This document shows positions 1 to 8,953 of a DNA stretch of 64,000 nt, in pieces (within the stretch, counting starts at the first letter, position 1; every line of letters begins with the position of its first letter). The position numbers were made by a program, and so were the translations under genes. This stretch comes from Aerococcus sp. Group 1 (GTDB lineage Bacteria; Bacillota; Bacilli; Lactobacillales; Aerococcaceae): assembly GCF_000193205.1 (NCBI RefSeq), contig NC_015278.1, positions 806,001 to 870,000 of the forward strand, in the 5' to 3' direction. The notes below the pieces were generated by a model, which saw only the letters and a list, made by a program, of their open reading frames with translations, was not told where the DNA came from and ran no database searches.

Positions 1-895
1 TGTATAACAGGTTACTATTATAAGTTAGGGCCTTGTTAAAGACAAACCAGTCCTGGTCGATAATGGCTTGGCGAATCAGGATGACACATTGTTGACTGGC
101 ATAGCGAAAGTGACGTTCACTAAGGGAATAATCTTGGTCAGCTGTTTTTTTACTTGAGCCATTAGCTAGCATAGCTTCTGTAGAAGAGGGGGTTTCAGTC
201 CAAGCAACATGGAGTTTCCAGTCTTTTGCTAGGGTTAATGGTTCGATAAGCAGGCCGTCCCAATGCATTTGGCTTAAGTCGACCAGGGTCAGTCGTTCAT
301 GCTTTAGGGTCTCCCTCAGCCAAGTATGGTCGAAATTTTGATAGTAAATGCATCCTCCAAAAGCAGCGGCTGCTAAATCACCAAAGGAGCCTTTCAAGTC
401 CATTTTAATTTGAGCAATAGCTCCTAGTTGGTAGAGCAAGTAGGCAAAGGCTTTCTGTGAATGGCCTTGATTCACTTGGTAGAGCTTAAGAATAGCTTCC
501 AAGATGGCAATGCTGACGGCAGCACTGGACCCTAGGCCATATTTTTTGCCTTCTGGACTATCCAGGTCACTGGTAATTTTGATGTCAATCGCCTGAAAAG
601 GAGCTTCAGCTTGACCACTTTGCCTTAAATACTGGTAGGCTGTCTGGATTAAGGTTTTTACCAGTAAGAATTGACTAGGAATCCCTGAAATCTCACCGGC
701 CTCATCCACATGCCAGGTATAAGTTTCCTGGGCTTGGTTGGTGCTTAAGCGGGACTCGGCTTGGTCTAGTGGGTTTAATTCAACTGTAACATAGGCATCA
801 ACCGCTACTAATAAAGCCCCTTGAAAGGAGTGGACGATGGCATATTCACCAGCCACATATAACTTACCTGGGCGTTTACTAACAATGGTTTGCAT
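1..895 (-). CDS. mvaK2: phosphomevalonate kinase (partial, cut by window edge)
   Basis: GHMP-family kinase that phosphorylates 5-phosphomevalonate to the diphosphate in the cytosolic mevalonate route to isoprenoids. The reading frame runs without a stop from the ATG at 895 to the left edge (298 codons visible). The start MQTIVSKRPGKLYVAGEYAI is typical of bacterial phosphomevalonate kinases, and the GHMP ATP-binding glycine/serine motif GLGSSAAVSIA lies around residue 115. The start codon directly abuts the mvaD stop at 896-898, so translation is probably coupled. It is the third gene of the mvk-mvaD-pmk operon. The C-terminus lies outside the window, so completeness cannot be judged. Confidence 0.9.
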   Translation of the reverse strand, partial: MQTIVSKRPGKLYVAGEYAIVHSFQGALLVAVDAYVTVELNPLDQAESRLSTNQAQETYTWHVDEAGEISGIPSQFLLVKTLIQTAYQYLRQSGQAEAPFQAIDIKITSDLDSPEGKKYGLGSSAAVSIAILEAILKLYQVNQGHSQKAFAYLLYQLGAIAQIKMDLKGSFGDLAAAAFGGCIYYQNFDHTWLRETLKHERLTLVDLSQMHWDGLLIEPLTLAKDWKLHVAWTETPSSTEAMLANGSSKKTADQDYSLSERHFRYASQQCVILIRQAIIDQDWFVFNKALTYNSNLLY

Positions 896-2137
896 TTACA
901 ATTCCTCCTGTGAATCATCGGGATCATGGGGCGGATTTGATAGTCTAAAAAAGCCGAGGGGAGCAGAGTGGTTAAAGATTTCTTCTAACTCCTCTTGTAA
1001 AGTTAATTTTTGTTTAGCTAAACGCTTCATGAATTCTTCCTGGCTATCCAGGTTTTCTTCATTCCATTCTTCATTGAGCAGTTCTAACTTGTCTTCGTCA
1101 GAACTTTGTTCTTGGCTTAATGAAAGCTCGGGCTCTGGACCAGGAAGTGGTTGTGAGAATTTCTCTAAGTATTGGATGCCAGCTCCAGGCCGGCTAGCGA
1201 TGAGCCGGTCAGCGCCAAATTCTGGGGCCAAGGCATCAATAATGGCTTGAGACTGGGAGTAGGGGCAGAGAATCTTCACATTAGGGCCAGCGTCCATGGT
1301 GAAGTAGGCCTTATAACCTTGGCGACGGAGGGCCTTTACCGCATCAATGGCCTTGAGTGATTCGGCTTCTAAATAAGTAAAGGCTGGATCAGCGGATAGG
1401 GTGGTGGCATGCATCAACATAGCATGGTTTTCGGCAATTTCTCCCATCCGGTCCAGGTCACGAGCCTTAATGGCCGCTTTCATTTCCAGAAGTTTTTCTT
1501 CACTGACTTGGGGCCACAATTGGTAGAAAGGCGAGGTCTCTACTGTGTGTTTCATCCCTCGCCTCGAACTGATGGACTTCTTTTTAGTGTTTAAGGCCAA
1601 AACTACCATCCCCACGTCCCAATTAGCATCATCAAAGGGGGCAGCTTGGGAATCCTGGTCGCCAGTCCCCTTATCCCATTCAACAAATCCACCAAAAATA
1701 CTCCGGGTGGCTGAACCTGATCCACGCCGAGCTAAGCGAGATAATGAAACTGGGTCAAGATTTAAATGGAGGGCTTGGTTGCAGGCTCCTGCTAGAGCAG
1801 CAAAGGCAGAAGCTGATGAGGCTAAACCCGCGGCAGTCGGGACATGGTTATAGGAAATGACCTCACAGGCTAAATCAACCTGGGCAATTTGACGGAAAAG
1901 ATCCACAAAGCGGCTAATCTTTTCTACCTCACTGTTATCTTGCCATTCGCCATCGAGTTGGAAGCAGTCTTCGACAATATCTTTGGAGAAGCGGACTTGG
2001 GTCTCTGAATAAAAACGATCCAGGGTTAAGGATAAGTTACTATTCATCGGTAAGATTAAATCATCATCACGTTTTCCCCAATACTTAATCAGGGCGATAT
2101 TGGTATGGGCTCGGCAAATACCACGATATTTTTCCAT
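896..2137 (-). CDS. mvaD: diphosphomevalonate decarboxylase with acidic C-terminal extension
   Basis: Converts mevalonate diphosphate to isopentenyl diphosphate with ATP hydrolysis and loss of CO2. Visible hallmarks are AHTNIALIKYWGKRD near residue 10, the SNLSLTLD motif around residue 33, the GHMP motif AAGLASSASAFAAL near 102-115, SGSATRSIFGGFVEW around 140-154 and the catalytic-aspartate segment MDAGPNVKIL (Asp282). Bacterial family members normally end at about 325-330 residues; this one has 413. After about residue 327 it continues with roughly 85 Glu/Asp/Ser/Gln-rich residues of unrecognised function. It sits 3 bases downstream of mvk and directly abuts mvaK2. Confidence 0.93.
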   Translation of the reverse strand: MEKYRGICRAHTNIALIKYWGKRDDDLILPMNSNLSLTLDRFYSETQVRFSKDIVEDCFQLDGEWQDNSEVEKISRFVDLFRQIAQVDLACEVISYNHVPTAAGLASSASAFAALAGACNQALHLNLDPVSLSRLARRGSGSATRSIFGGFVEWDKGTGDQDSQAAPFDDANWDVGMVVLALNTKKKSISSRRGMKHTVETSPFYQLWPQVSEEKLLEMKAAIKARDLDRMGEIAENHAMLMHATTLSADPAFTYLEAESLKAIDAVKALRRQGYKAYFTMDAGPNVKILCPYSQSQAIIDALAPEFGADRLIASRPGAGIQYLEKFSQPLPGPEPELSLSQEQSSDEDKLELLNEEWNEENLDSQEEFMKRLAKQKLTLQEELEEIFNHSAPLGFFRLSNPPHDPDDSQEEL

Positions 2138-2140
2138 AGT

Positions 2141-3115
2141 TTACTCCTTTTCACTTATATTTGATTCACTGGAAAAAGGCATTAACCAGCTTTGACAGGC
2201 AGTTGGGCTATCACTTAAAGCCTCAATCAGTTTATCACCAGCTTGACGGTTAGGAAGGAGGGCATAGTAGCAACCGCCACCCCCGCCTCCAGTTAACTTG
2301 GCGGCCACGGCTCCGTGTTGAAGCATGTAGTCAATTCCCCAGCTCAATTCTGGGCTAGACACCTGGAGAGCAGCCAGGTCATGTTGGGCCGCATTAATTA
2401 AAGCAGCCAGTTTCTCTAAGGAAGGCTGCGGTGCTTTTAAGGCCTGGGTCAGGTCGGTAGTTAAAAGTCCCAGATGTTTAATGGTTTTTTTGGTAGCAAT
2501 CTGCCGGCTAGCAAAGGGGCTTTCATAGGCATCCCGAACATTTTTCACGGTTTGCTTGGTGTTTCCTGAGATACCCGTGTCAGCGATCACTAGCCAATAG
2601 GGGGTATGGAAATGAAAGGGCTCGGCTACTTCCCCTTTTTTAAAGAAGAGAGGCTGGTTAAGGGCGGTTACCCGGGCATCAAGGCCACTGGGCGTCCCAT
2701 GACTAATGGTCTCCGCAAAGTCAGCATATTCCAGGAGGACCTCATTGGACAGGTCTTGGCCTAAATAATTGAAAAAGGCTCGGATAAAGGCTACGGATAA
2801 GGCCGCTGAGCTTCCTAAGCCGCGTTCGACTGGGATATTACTCTTTATTTTAATAAGAAAATGGTCATGATTGGATAAAAAATCATGGCGGAGGCGGTTA
2901 AAGAGACCTACCAAGGCATCCAACTTCTTGGGAGCTTCTTCCACTGGTCCTTCATAGATATCACTAAATAAATAGGAATAGTTGCCCGCAGGTTCTAGGT
3001 TGACTTGAATAGTCACCGCTTGAAAAGGCAGGGCAATCGATGGCTGGCCATAGACCACACTGTGCTCTCCCATTAATATTAATTTTCCATGTGATTTGCC
3101 GCAAATTTCGCGCAT
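2141..3115 (-). CDS. mvk: mevalonate kinase
   Basis: First enzyme of the phosphorylation arm of the mevalonate pathway (mevalonate to 5-phosphomevalonate, ATP-dependent, cytosolic GHMP kinase). At 324 residues it has the usual family length. The N-terminus GKSHGKLILMGEHSVVYGQP is the conserved substrate-binding segment, ERGLGSSAALSVAF is the ATP-binding GHMP motif, and KLTGGGGGGCYYAL is the C-terminal glycine-rich motif. It is the promoter-proximal gene of the operon. A TATAAT hexamer on the minus strand at 3176-3171 is a possible -10 box, without a convincing -35. Confidence 0.95.
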   Translation of the reverse strand: MREICGKSHGKLILMGEHSVVYGQPSIALPFQAVTIQVNLEPAGNYSYLFSDIYEGPVEEAPKKLDALVGLFNRLRHDFLSNHDHFLIKIKSNIPVERGLGSSAALSVAFIRAFFNYLGQDLSNEVLLEYADFAETISHGTPSGLDARVTALNQPLFFKKGEVAEPFHFHTPYWLVIADTGISGNTKQTVKNVRDAYESPFASRQIATKKTIKHLGLLTTDLTQALKAPQPSLEKLAALINAAQHDLAALQVSSPELSWGIDYMLQHGAVAAKLTGGGGGGCYYALLPNRQAGDKLIEALSDSPTACQSWLMPFSSESNISEKE

Positions 3116-3327
3116 GTTTTTCCCTCGTTTCCGCCGTTTCTAATAGCCTTATCATACAATAAAAGCCCTAATTATAACAACTTGGAATTATCCTCCACAG
3201 CATTTTAATAAATAATTTATAAAAAGACAAACCCGTTAAAGGATTTCTTTTTGCATCGGTTAAATTGATAGAAAAAGGAATAAATCCGAATTAAAGGAAA
3301 GGAATACTAGAATTAAGTGCGCGTTTT

Positions 3328-3336
3328 TGATAAAAT
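3328..3336 (+). promoter_or_regulatory. extended -10 promoter element of guaA
   Basis: TGATAAAAT matches an extended -10 (TGN plus TAAAAT) 39 bases before the guaA start. No good -35 is visible, which is common for extended -10 promoters. I see no purine riboswitch core between 3116 and 3374. Confidence 0.4.
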
Positions 3337-3374
3337 GAGAAAGAAATTATAAGGGAAGTGAGTGATAACTTAGG

Positions 3375-4925
3375 ATGAAAGCCTTAAAGGACCTAGAAAA
3401 GATCATCGTTCTTGACTACGGCAGTCAGTACAACCAACTGATTACCCGCCGTATTCGTGAACTGGGAGTCTATTCTGAATTACAATCTCACCGGCAAACT
3501 GCTCAAGAAATTAAAGACCAGGGGCAGGTGAAGGGAATCATTCTTTCGGGAGGACCTAACTCAGTCTATGAAGAAGGCTCCTTCGATATTGACGAGGAAA
3601 TTTTTAACTTAGGAATACCAGTTTTAGGCATTTGTTATGGGATGCAATTAATCACTAAGAAATTCGGTGGTGTGGTTGAAGCCTCTGACAAACGCGAATA
3701 TGGTCAACAAGAAATGACCATTCAAAAGACCGATTCAAAAATCTTTAAAGATTTAGCTGAAAAAGAAACCGTCTTAATGAGTCACGGCGACCGTATTGCT
3801 GAGATCCCTGAAGGTTTTGAAATCACAGGTGTGGCCCCTCACAGCCCAGCTGCTGCTTTTGAAAACGAAGAAGCCCAAGTTTATGGTTTCCAATACCATC
3901 CTGAGGTACGCTCATCCATCCATGGCCAACAAATGTTGAAGAACTTTGTCTATGAGATTTGTGGTTGCCAGGGAGACTGGACCATGGCTGACTTTATTGA
4001 CATGCAAATTAATAGCATTCGTGACCGTGTTGGTGATAAGAAAGTTCTTCTCGGCCTCTCCGGTGGGGTAGACTCTTCCGTGGTTGGTGTCCTCTTACAA
4101 AAAGCTATCGGCGACCAATTGACCTGTATCTTTGTTGACCACGGATTACTCCGTAAAGGCGAAGCTGACCAAGTGATGGAAACTCTAGGTGGCAAATTTG
4201 GCTTAAACATTATCAAAGCCGATGCCCAAGAACGCTTCTTAGGGAAATTAGCTGGCGTTTCCGATCCTGAAAGCAAGCGTAAAATCATCGGTCATGAATT
4301 TGTGGCTGTCTTCGATGATGAAGCAACCAAGTTAGATGGGATGGATTTCTTGGCTCAAGGGACCCTATATACAGACGTGATTGAATCAGGGACCGAAACC
4401 GCTGAAACCATCAAGTCCCACCACAATGTTGGGGGATTACCTGAAGACATGCAATTTGAACTCATCGAGCCCCTCAACACCTTATTTAAGGATGAAGTGC
4501 GCGCTGTGGGAACGGAATTAGGCATGCCAGATAACATTGTTTGGCGCCAACCCTTCCCAGGTCCTGGTTTAGCCATCCGTGTGATTGGCGAAGTCACCAA
4601 GGAAAAACTTCACATTGTTCGTGAATCAGACACCATTCTTCGTGAAGAAATCGCTAATGCTGGCCTCGACCGCGAGATTTGGCAATACTTCACCGTTCTC
4701 CCTGGCTTTAAGTCAGTTGGGGTGATGGGCGACAAACGGACCTATGAATACACCATTGCTATCCGTGCAATTACCTCAGTGGATGGGATGACCGCCGATT
4801 GGGCGCGGATTCCATATGATGTCCTTGACCACATCAGCCGTCGCATTGTTAATGAAGTCGATGGCATTAACCGCGTGGTCTTAGACGTTACTTCTAAACC
4901 GCCAGCCACCGTGGAATGGGAATAG
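3375..4925 (+). CDS. guaA: GMP synthase (glutamine-hydrolysing)
   Basis: Aminates XMP to GMP using glutamine and ATP, the last step of de novo guanine nucleotide synthesis. The class I glutamine amidotransferase domain covers residues 10-200, with nucleophile Cys87 in GICYGMQL and the His/Glu pair in YHPEVR. The ATP-pyrophosphatase domain follows, with the PP-loop LSGGVDSS near residue 230, and then the C-terminal dimerisation domain ending in [11 protein letters not shown]. The length of 516 residues is normal. The ATG at 3375 follows the purine-rich GGGAAGTGAG about 12 bases upstream. The gene is monocistronic, ending at a hairpin shared with the convergent DUF4177 gene. Confidence 0.97.
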   Translation: MKALKDLEKIIVLDYGSQYNQLITRRIRELGVYSELQSHRQTAQEIKDQGQVKGIILSGGPNSVYEEGSFDIDEEIFNLGIPVLGICYGMQLITKKFGGVVEASDKREYGQQEMTIQKTDSKIFKDLAEKETVLMSHGDRIAEIPEGFEITGVAPHSPAAAFENEEAQVYGFQYHPEVRSSIHGQQMLKNFVYEICGCQGDWTMADFIDMQINSIRDRVGDKKVLLGLSGGVDSSVVGVLLQKAIGDQLTCIFVDHGLLRKGEADQVMETLGGKFGLNIIKADAQERFLGKLAGVSDPESKRKIIGHEFVAVFDDEATKLDGMDFLAQGTLYTDVIESGTETAETIKSHHNVGGLPEDMQFELIEPLNTLFKDEVRAVGTELGMPDNIVWRQPFPGPGLAIRVIGEVTKEKLHIVRESDTILREEIANAGLDREIWQYFTVLPGFKSVGVMGDKRTYEYTIAIRAITSVDGMTADWARIPYDVLDHISRRIVNEVDGINRVVLDVTSKPPATVEWE

Positions 4926-4940
4926 ATTAATATTGATATT

Positions 4941-4980
4941 AAAAAGCCGCTACTGGTATTTCTAGTAGAGGCTTTAATTT
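4941..4980 (+). terminator. intrinsic terminator after guaA
   Basis: AAAGCC pairs with GGCTTT, and the inner CTACTGG pairs with CTAGTAG apart from one mismatch; A- and T-rich flanks lie on both sides. It lies between convergent genes and may act in both directions. Confidence 0.7.
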
Positions 4981-5195
4981 TAAATGATTTCTTCAAATAC
5001 AAGAGTTGCTTGAATCCGATCACCACCCAGTAAGCTAGTACTATTGGCACTACTGGTGGCGATGGTGTGTAAGCGATAACCTTTTTTGGCTTGTTGGTTG
5101 ATTACGGCTTCTAATTTATCTAGATTTTTAGAGCCGGTACCGATAAATTTTTCCTTTAAGGAAACTTGTAAGACAACGTATTTAGGAATTTTCAC
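4980..5195 (-). CDS. DUF4177 domain-containing protein
   Basis: Small cytosolic protein of 71 residues resembling the DUF4177 family: a beta strand KYVVLQVSL, a short helix with LDKLEAVINQQAKKGYRLHT (the usual 'leaf-like' LEE..N..GKxGW/YxL pattern) and a final strand RIQATLVFEE. The function of the family is not known. It ends at the guaA terminator and lies 43 bases downstream of the nuclease gene, so the two could be co-transcribed. The call rests on pattern resemblance in a short protein. Confidence 0.7.
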   Translation of the reverse strand: MKIPKYVVLQVSLKEKFIGTGSKNLDKLEAVINQQAKKGYRLHTIATSSANSTSLLGGDRIQATLVFEEII

Positions 5196-5237
5196 TTTCT
5201 TTACCTCTGTTATTAATTTTTACTGGTAGTCAATTTT

Positions 5238-6602
5238 TTACTCTCCCACCATACCGTCGCCATCGCGATCGATCATGTAAGGATATAACCAGTGGTCGCT
5301 TCGAATAGGCATGGAGAAGCCAGCAGCTCTAGCTTCTTTGATGGTGACAATACCATTGCCATCCGTATCGATACCGGCTAGCGAAGTTTGTGGGGCGGAA
5401 GGCTGGGCAGGAGCCGGTTCAGGTGTTGGAGCCGGAGCAGGCGGTTGCACTGGTTCTGGGGTCGGAGCTGGACTAGGCGCTGGCTCTTGAGCGGATGCTT
5501 GATCAGCGGGCTTGCCTTCTGCTTCTGGTTGACCGGTATCTTCAGCAGCGGGACTCGGCTCTTTAGACCCGGACTTGTTTTCACTTTTAGCCTTGTTTTC
5601 TGACTGTGGCAGTTTTTCTAATTGGGTATCCTTTGAATATTCTTGTGGGCCAGCTGGGCCTTTACTACTTCCATCGGCATAGTTAATTTCAACATCCTTT
5701 TGCCGGTTAGGAATGTAAATATTAAGACAAAGTCCCTTTCCTTCATCTTCGATGGAATAGCCTTCCATATAGATACCGCTGGCTAATAAATTCTTTCCTT
5801 CAAAAACTGGAGTCACCCGGTATCTCACATGGTTGTTGGTTTTTTCAATGTAATTGGCGACAAAGTTTTCAAAGGGGAGCATGCCCTCATTATTAAACCA
5901 ATGGGTACCGGTCATTAAATTTTTAGGGTTGGCGTTCTCGCCAGTTAATTGATAGCCAATCAGATGACAACGATTATATAACCAACCACCAGGAATATTC
6001 ACATAGCGGGCTTGCTTCCAGCCAGTAGGTTTAACTTCAGAGATACTTTCTCTTACCTTATCGGGCATTAATTCTGTCCCTAATACGGCGTTGGCAGCAG
6101 TAACCCGCCCCAGTTTATCTAAGTCACCGTATTTTTCATAGGCTTCATTACTCTTTAAATCCTCATCAGTAAAGAAGGGTTTATTACCATTGACCTCAAT
6201 ATAGGGCTTATCCTGAGGGACCTCTCTGGTTTTGGATAATTCCTTTTCAGCATCGGATTGGGACTTTTTACTTTCCGATTCGCTCTTAGCTTTTTCTTTT
6301 TTGGATTCTGAAGTCTTTGAAGCACTTTGATTGACAGCAGCCTGGTTAGTGGTGTTTTCTTTGTGGTTAAATAGGGTAGGAGTTACAAATAACGTTCCGA
6401 TCAGACCGACAACCGCAAAAAAAGTGGCGATATTCCTATTTCTCTGATTGACTTTTCTCTTGGTAAAATAGAAGATAAAAAAGAGCGATAGGGCAAGTAT
6501 AAATGGTGCCAGATAAGCAAAAAGCATAAAAATAATGCCTATGAATAAGATGGAAAGTACTATTCCTAGGCAGCCAGGATATCCCTGTATGGATTTCTTC
6601 AT
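5238..6602 (-). CDS. membrane-anchored DNA/RNA non-specific endonuclease with C-terminal Ca-binding-like module
   Basis: Residues 8-85 hold two or more hydrophobic membrane segments, followed by a Ser/Lys/Glu-rich linker. Residues about 130-310 form a beta-beta-alpha-metal nuclease domain of the EndA/NucA kind found in Lactobacillales, with the catalytic-histidine motif YNRCHLIGYQLTG and downstream NPKNLMTGTHWFN. A Pro/Ala/Glu-rich wall-spanning region follows (about 370-410). The end carries two EF-hand-like loops, DTDGNGIVTIKE and DRDGDGMVGE; the second resembles an Excalibur loop but lacks its cysteine. It is probably displayed outside the cell. Roles in DNA uptake, nutrition or degradation of extracellular DNA are inferred. 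An AGGGGAG site precedes the ATG at 6602. Confidence 0.88.
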   Translation of the reverse strand: MKKSIQGYPGCLGIVLSILFIGIIFMLFAYLAPFILALSLFFIFYFTKRKVNQRNRNIATFFAVVGLIGTLFVTPTLFNHKENTTNQAAVNQSASKTSESKKEKAKSESESKKSQSDAEKELSKTREVPQDKPYIEVNGNKPFFTDEDLKSNEAYEKYGDLDKLGRVTAANAVLGTELMPDKVRESISEVKPTGWKQARYVNIPGGWLYNRCHLIGYQLTGENANPKNLMTGTHWFNNEGMLPFENFVANYIEKTNNHVRYRVTPVFEGKNLLASGIYMEGYSIEDEGKGLCLNIYIPNRQKDVEINYADGSSKGPAGPQEYSKDTQLEKLPQSENKAKSENKSGSKEPSPAAEDTGQPEAEGKPADQASAQEPAPSPAPTPEPVQPPAPAPTPEPAPAQPSAPQTSLAGIDTDGNGIVTIKEARAAGFSMPIRSDHWLYPYMIDRDGDGMVGE

Positions 6603-6902
6603 AAAATCTCCCCTTTAAGTGATGTAATTAATGGATTAAAGGAAGTTAATTAAAAGGGGGCACTAGTAAGATCCAGCCTTAAATTGAATAGAAACATTTT
6701 ATTTTCGGGCTGAGCATTCATAAACAAGCCAGGCCAAGTCTTTTAAGTTTAGCCTTTATCTAATGACTAGTGATCCCTTTCAAATCTTTCTCTAATACAG
6801 CATATATATATTGGGTTATTATACAAGAAAAGTAATATGTGTAAATATAAAATAAAGTTTCAATTATTAAATAAACTTTACAAGTGAACAGATTTTTGCA
6901 AT
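6603..6902. other. AT-rich intergenic region without recognisable genes
   Basis: Roughly 300 bases upstream of the nuclease gene. I see no coding frame with a ribosome binding site and no clear RNA fold; it presumably contains the nuclease promoter. Very AT-rich around 6800-6890. Confidence 0.5.
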
Positions 6903-6940
6903 AAAAAAGCCACCCCTAAACAACCTAGCAGTGGCTAATT
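6903..6940 (-). terminator. putative terminator downstream of the GNAT gene
   Basis: AGCCAC (6908-6913) pairs with GTGGCT (6931-6936). On the minus strand the stem is followed by six T's. The stem is short with a large loop, so the call is moderate. Confidence 0.5.
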
Positions 6941-7033
6941 TTGTAATGAATGACGGGCTTAAGTTTTCTATAAACAATGATGCCAACTAAGGGGAGTTAT
7001 CATGTCTACTATTAATTTTACGATTTTTACTAA

Positions 7034-7497
7034 CTACTTATCGATTGATAAATTTTTTTCTAAAACGCGCACATCTCTTCCCATGTCGTCAACTCCTTGG
7101 CAAAAGAAATGATAGTTCATCTTTTCATAGAGTCCGACATGTTGGGTAATCGTATATATTTTTGTATACCCAATATGTTTCGCAAATAACTCGATTTCAT
7201 TTACCAATTGGTACGAAAAACCTTGCTTGCGGCAGGAGGGGTTGACGTAAACCGTGCTTAAAAATGGACCAAAATAGGCATTGGAAATAATATCTTCTAA
7301 AAGTAGAGCAGCAAAGCCAATCAATTGACCAGCTTGGTCCCGACAAAAATAAACCATTTCTGTATTTTTTAAGCATTTATTTTTAATTTAGTGGCTAGAT
7401 AGTTAGCGGCTTTCCATTTGACATCAGCTAATAAATGGAGTCCTTGTTGAATTTCAAAGGCATTTGATTGATTAGTGATTTTTAAATCGGTATTCAT
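7034..7497 (-). pseudogene. GNAT family N-acetyltransferase, frameshifted
   Basis: Acetyl-CoA-dependent N-acetyltransferase fold, substrate unknown. The ATG at 7497 has a strong GGGAGGAAG site and opens MNTDLKITNQSNAFEIQQG, but the frame stops after about 42 codons. The rest continues in another frame with QLIGFAALLLED, the FGPFLSTVYVNPSCRKQGFS acetyl-CoA-binding region and YTITQHVGLYEKMNYHFF. Adding one T to the T5 run at 7380-7384 joins the parts into one protein of about 154 residues of normal family architecture. A start at 7357 would remove the first strand and helix of the fold. Probably an intact gene with a sequencing error; true decay is the alternative. Confidence 0.75.
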
Positions 7498-7643
7498 TAT
7501 AATTTCTTCCTCCCAATTTGCTGATTCAAGCTCAAGCAGATAAGACTGAGTCGTGTAGACAAAACTGACTAAAGCTTATTGTGCAATTTTTATTTTTTGC
7601 GCTTATTCCTTTTTTAAATTCCTTATATAATAAATGGTAGACT

Positions 7644-7683
7644 AAAAAAGAAAATCCGCCATTAAAAGCTTCTAATGGCGGAT
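7644..7683 (-). terminator. strong terminator of the stress-protein gene
   Basis: Perfect 11-bp stem: ATCCGCCATTA at 7654-7664 with TAATGGCGGAT at 7673-7683. On the minus strand it is followed by a T-rich tract, 33 bases past the stop of the YsnF-like gene. Confidence 0.85.
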
Positions 7684-7715
7684 CGTTTTGTAATGAAAGG
7701 CTGGCTTATAGGAAA

Positions 7716-8642
7716 CTATTTCTTAGCATCGTCGTCAATTACCTTACCCGTGTCATCTTGAACATCAAGTTCTTCACGACGGGTAGTTTCAGAAACGGTT
7801 TCGGTATCTTGGTGAGTTTGTTTTTCAATTTCAACTTCCCCAGTTACCACGGTATTCTTATTCACAGAAACTTCTTCTTCAGAAATTGGAACCACAAATT
7901 CTTCTTCTTCAAAGGCATTGTCATCCACTTCGCCCTCACTAGGGGTTACTTTCTTAATATGAATTTCTTCCCGTTGAACGGGCACTTCTACCGTCTTGGT
8001 GTCTTCAACGACATTCTTTGACACTTGAACTTCACCGAGGTCTTTTTTGTGTTTTTGAACGTCAACCTGTTCTTCGTGGAGACGGATTCTTTCGGTATCG
8101 TTATCAGCTGTTTTAGCAGCGCTTGGAGGTGTTTCTTGACGGGAGCTTGCCTCACTGACTGGTTTTTGGGTATCAGTATGGACAGCTTCTTTTTCATATT
8201 CAGGTTCAACCGCACCAGCACTTGCGCCAGCCACACCAGCGGCAGCATAGCCAGTAGCTTCTTCACTTGCTTCAGGGCCAGTGGTGTAAGGGGAACGTTC
8301 GAGGTTGCTTACTGCGCCTTCATATTCTTGGTCGATGAGGACTAAGATATCCCCACGGTTCAAGGAAGCTTCATAACCCTTGTAGTCGATATCGTCATTT
8401 CTTGTGTCTTCTTCGTCATCAGAGAAGAAACCTAAGACATTGTCCCACCAACTTCTTTCTTCTCCTTCAATTAATTCATCAGAAGTGACCACGTCAACCT
8501 CTGAACCATATTCTTGGTCGATTGGAGCATTGGATACTAAAACGACAGCAGAACGGGGAACACCCTTACTGATCAAGTCACTAATCGCAGCACGGGCTTG
8601 ATCATTAGTAGAAAATACATCATAGACAAAACGCTTAGTCAT
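7716..8642 (-). CDS. general stress protein: YflT/GsiB17M-like N-domain fused to YsnF/AvaK (DUF2382) domain
   Basis: Residues 1-120 (MTKRFVYDVFSTNDQARAAI onward) resemble the heat-induced general stress protein 17M/YflT domain. A low-complexity Ala/Glu/Thr linker follows, then a YsnF/AvaK DUF2382 domain with RIRLHEEQVDVQKHKKDLGE and repeated VEVPVQREEIHIKKV patterns. Such proteins are stress-induced in Firmicutes but their biochemistry is unknown. I place the start at 8642 because an AAAGGGTG site lies about 9 bases before it; an in-frame ATG 57 bases further upstream has no such site and would add an unconserved leader. Monocistronic, with its own terminator. Confidence 0.85.
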   Translation of the reverse strand: MTKRFVYDVFSTNDQARAAISDLISKGVPRSAVVLVSNAPIDQEYGSEVDVVTSDELIEGEERSWWDNVLGFFSDDEEDTRNDDIDYKGYEASLNRGDILVLIDQEYEGAVSNLERSPYTTGPEASEEATGYAAAGVAGASAGAVEPEYEKEAVHTDTQKPVSEASSRQETPPSAAKTADNDTERIRLHEEQVDVQKHKKDLGEVQVSKNVVEDTKTVEVPVQREEIHIKKVTPSEGEVDDNAFEEEEFVVPISEEEVSVNKNTVVTGEVEIEKQTHQDTETVSETTRREELDVQDDTGKVIDDDAKK

Positions 8643-8895
8643 TATGATACACCCTTTCTTAAGACATCCAATTACAGTAATATAATTCGCACAATTCATA
8701 CTTTACTTATGCTTAATTATATTTTAAATAAAAATAAAAGCGTTTTCCAACTTAAAGACTTCTAAACGGCTAATTAATTCATTTTTAAAATATAAACAAT
8801 ACAATAATAAATATAATTTGTACATACAATTCAACTGTAAGGCAGGTTTAACAGAGGTTTTTGATAAGATAAAGGGCATGTTTCAAAATCACTAC
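8643..8895. other. AT-rich intergenic region
   Basis: Holds the minus-strand promoter region of the stress-protein gene; a TATAAT lies at 8721-8716 without a well-spaced -35. A plus-strand TATAAT near 8813 is also present, but no plus-strand gene follows. Nothing else is recognisable. Confidence 0.4.
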
Positions 8896-8931
8896 AAAAG
8901 GGCCTATGCTATTCAAAACATAGGCCCTTTT
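8896..8931 (-). terminator. perfect 13-bp hairpin terminator downstream of the M42 peptidase
   Basis: AAAAGGGCCTATG at 8896-8908 pairs exactly with CATAGGCCCTTTT at 8919-8931. The A/T ends supply short T tracts in both directions. It lies 23 bases past the peptidase stop. Confidence 0.8.
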
Positions 8932-8953
8932 CAAGAAAATTCGTTATTTGTTT

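Noticed and set aside
3181..3374. Possible purine riboswitch before guaA
   Set aside because: The conserved purine-aptamer core and three-way junction pairing are not visible.
6993..7111. Small plus-strand frame with a GGGGAG site, starting at 7002
   Set aside because: It runs antisense into the GNAT gene, ends within it, and has no protein-like features.
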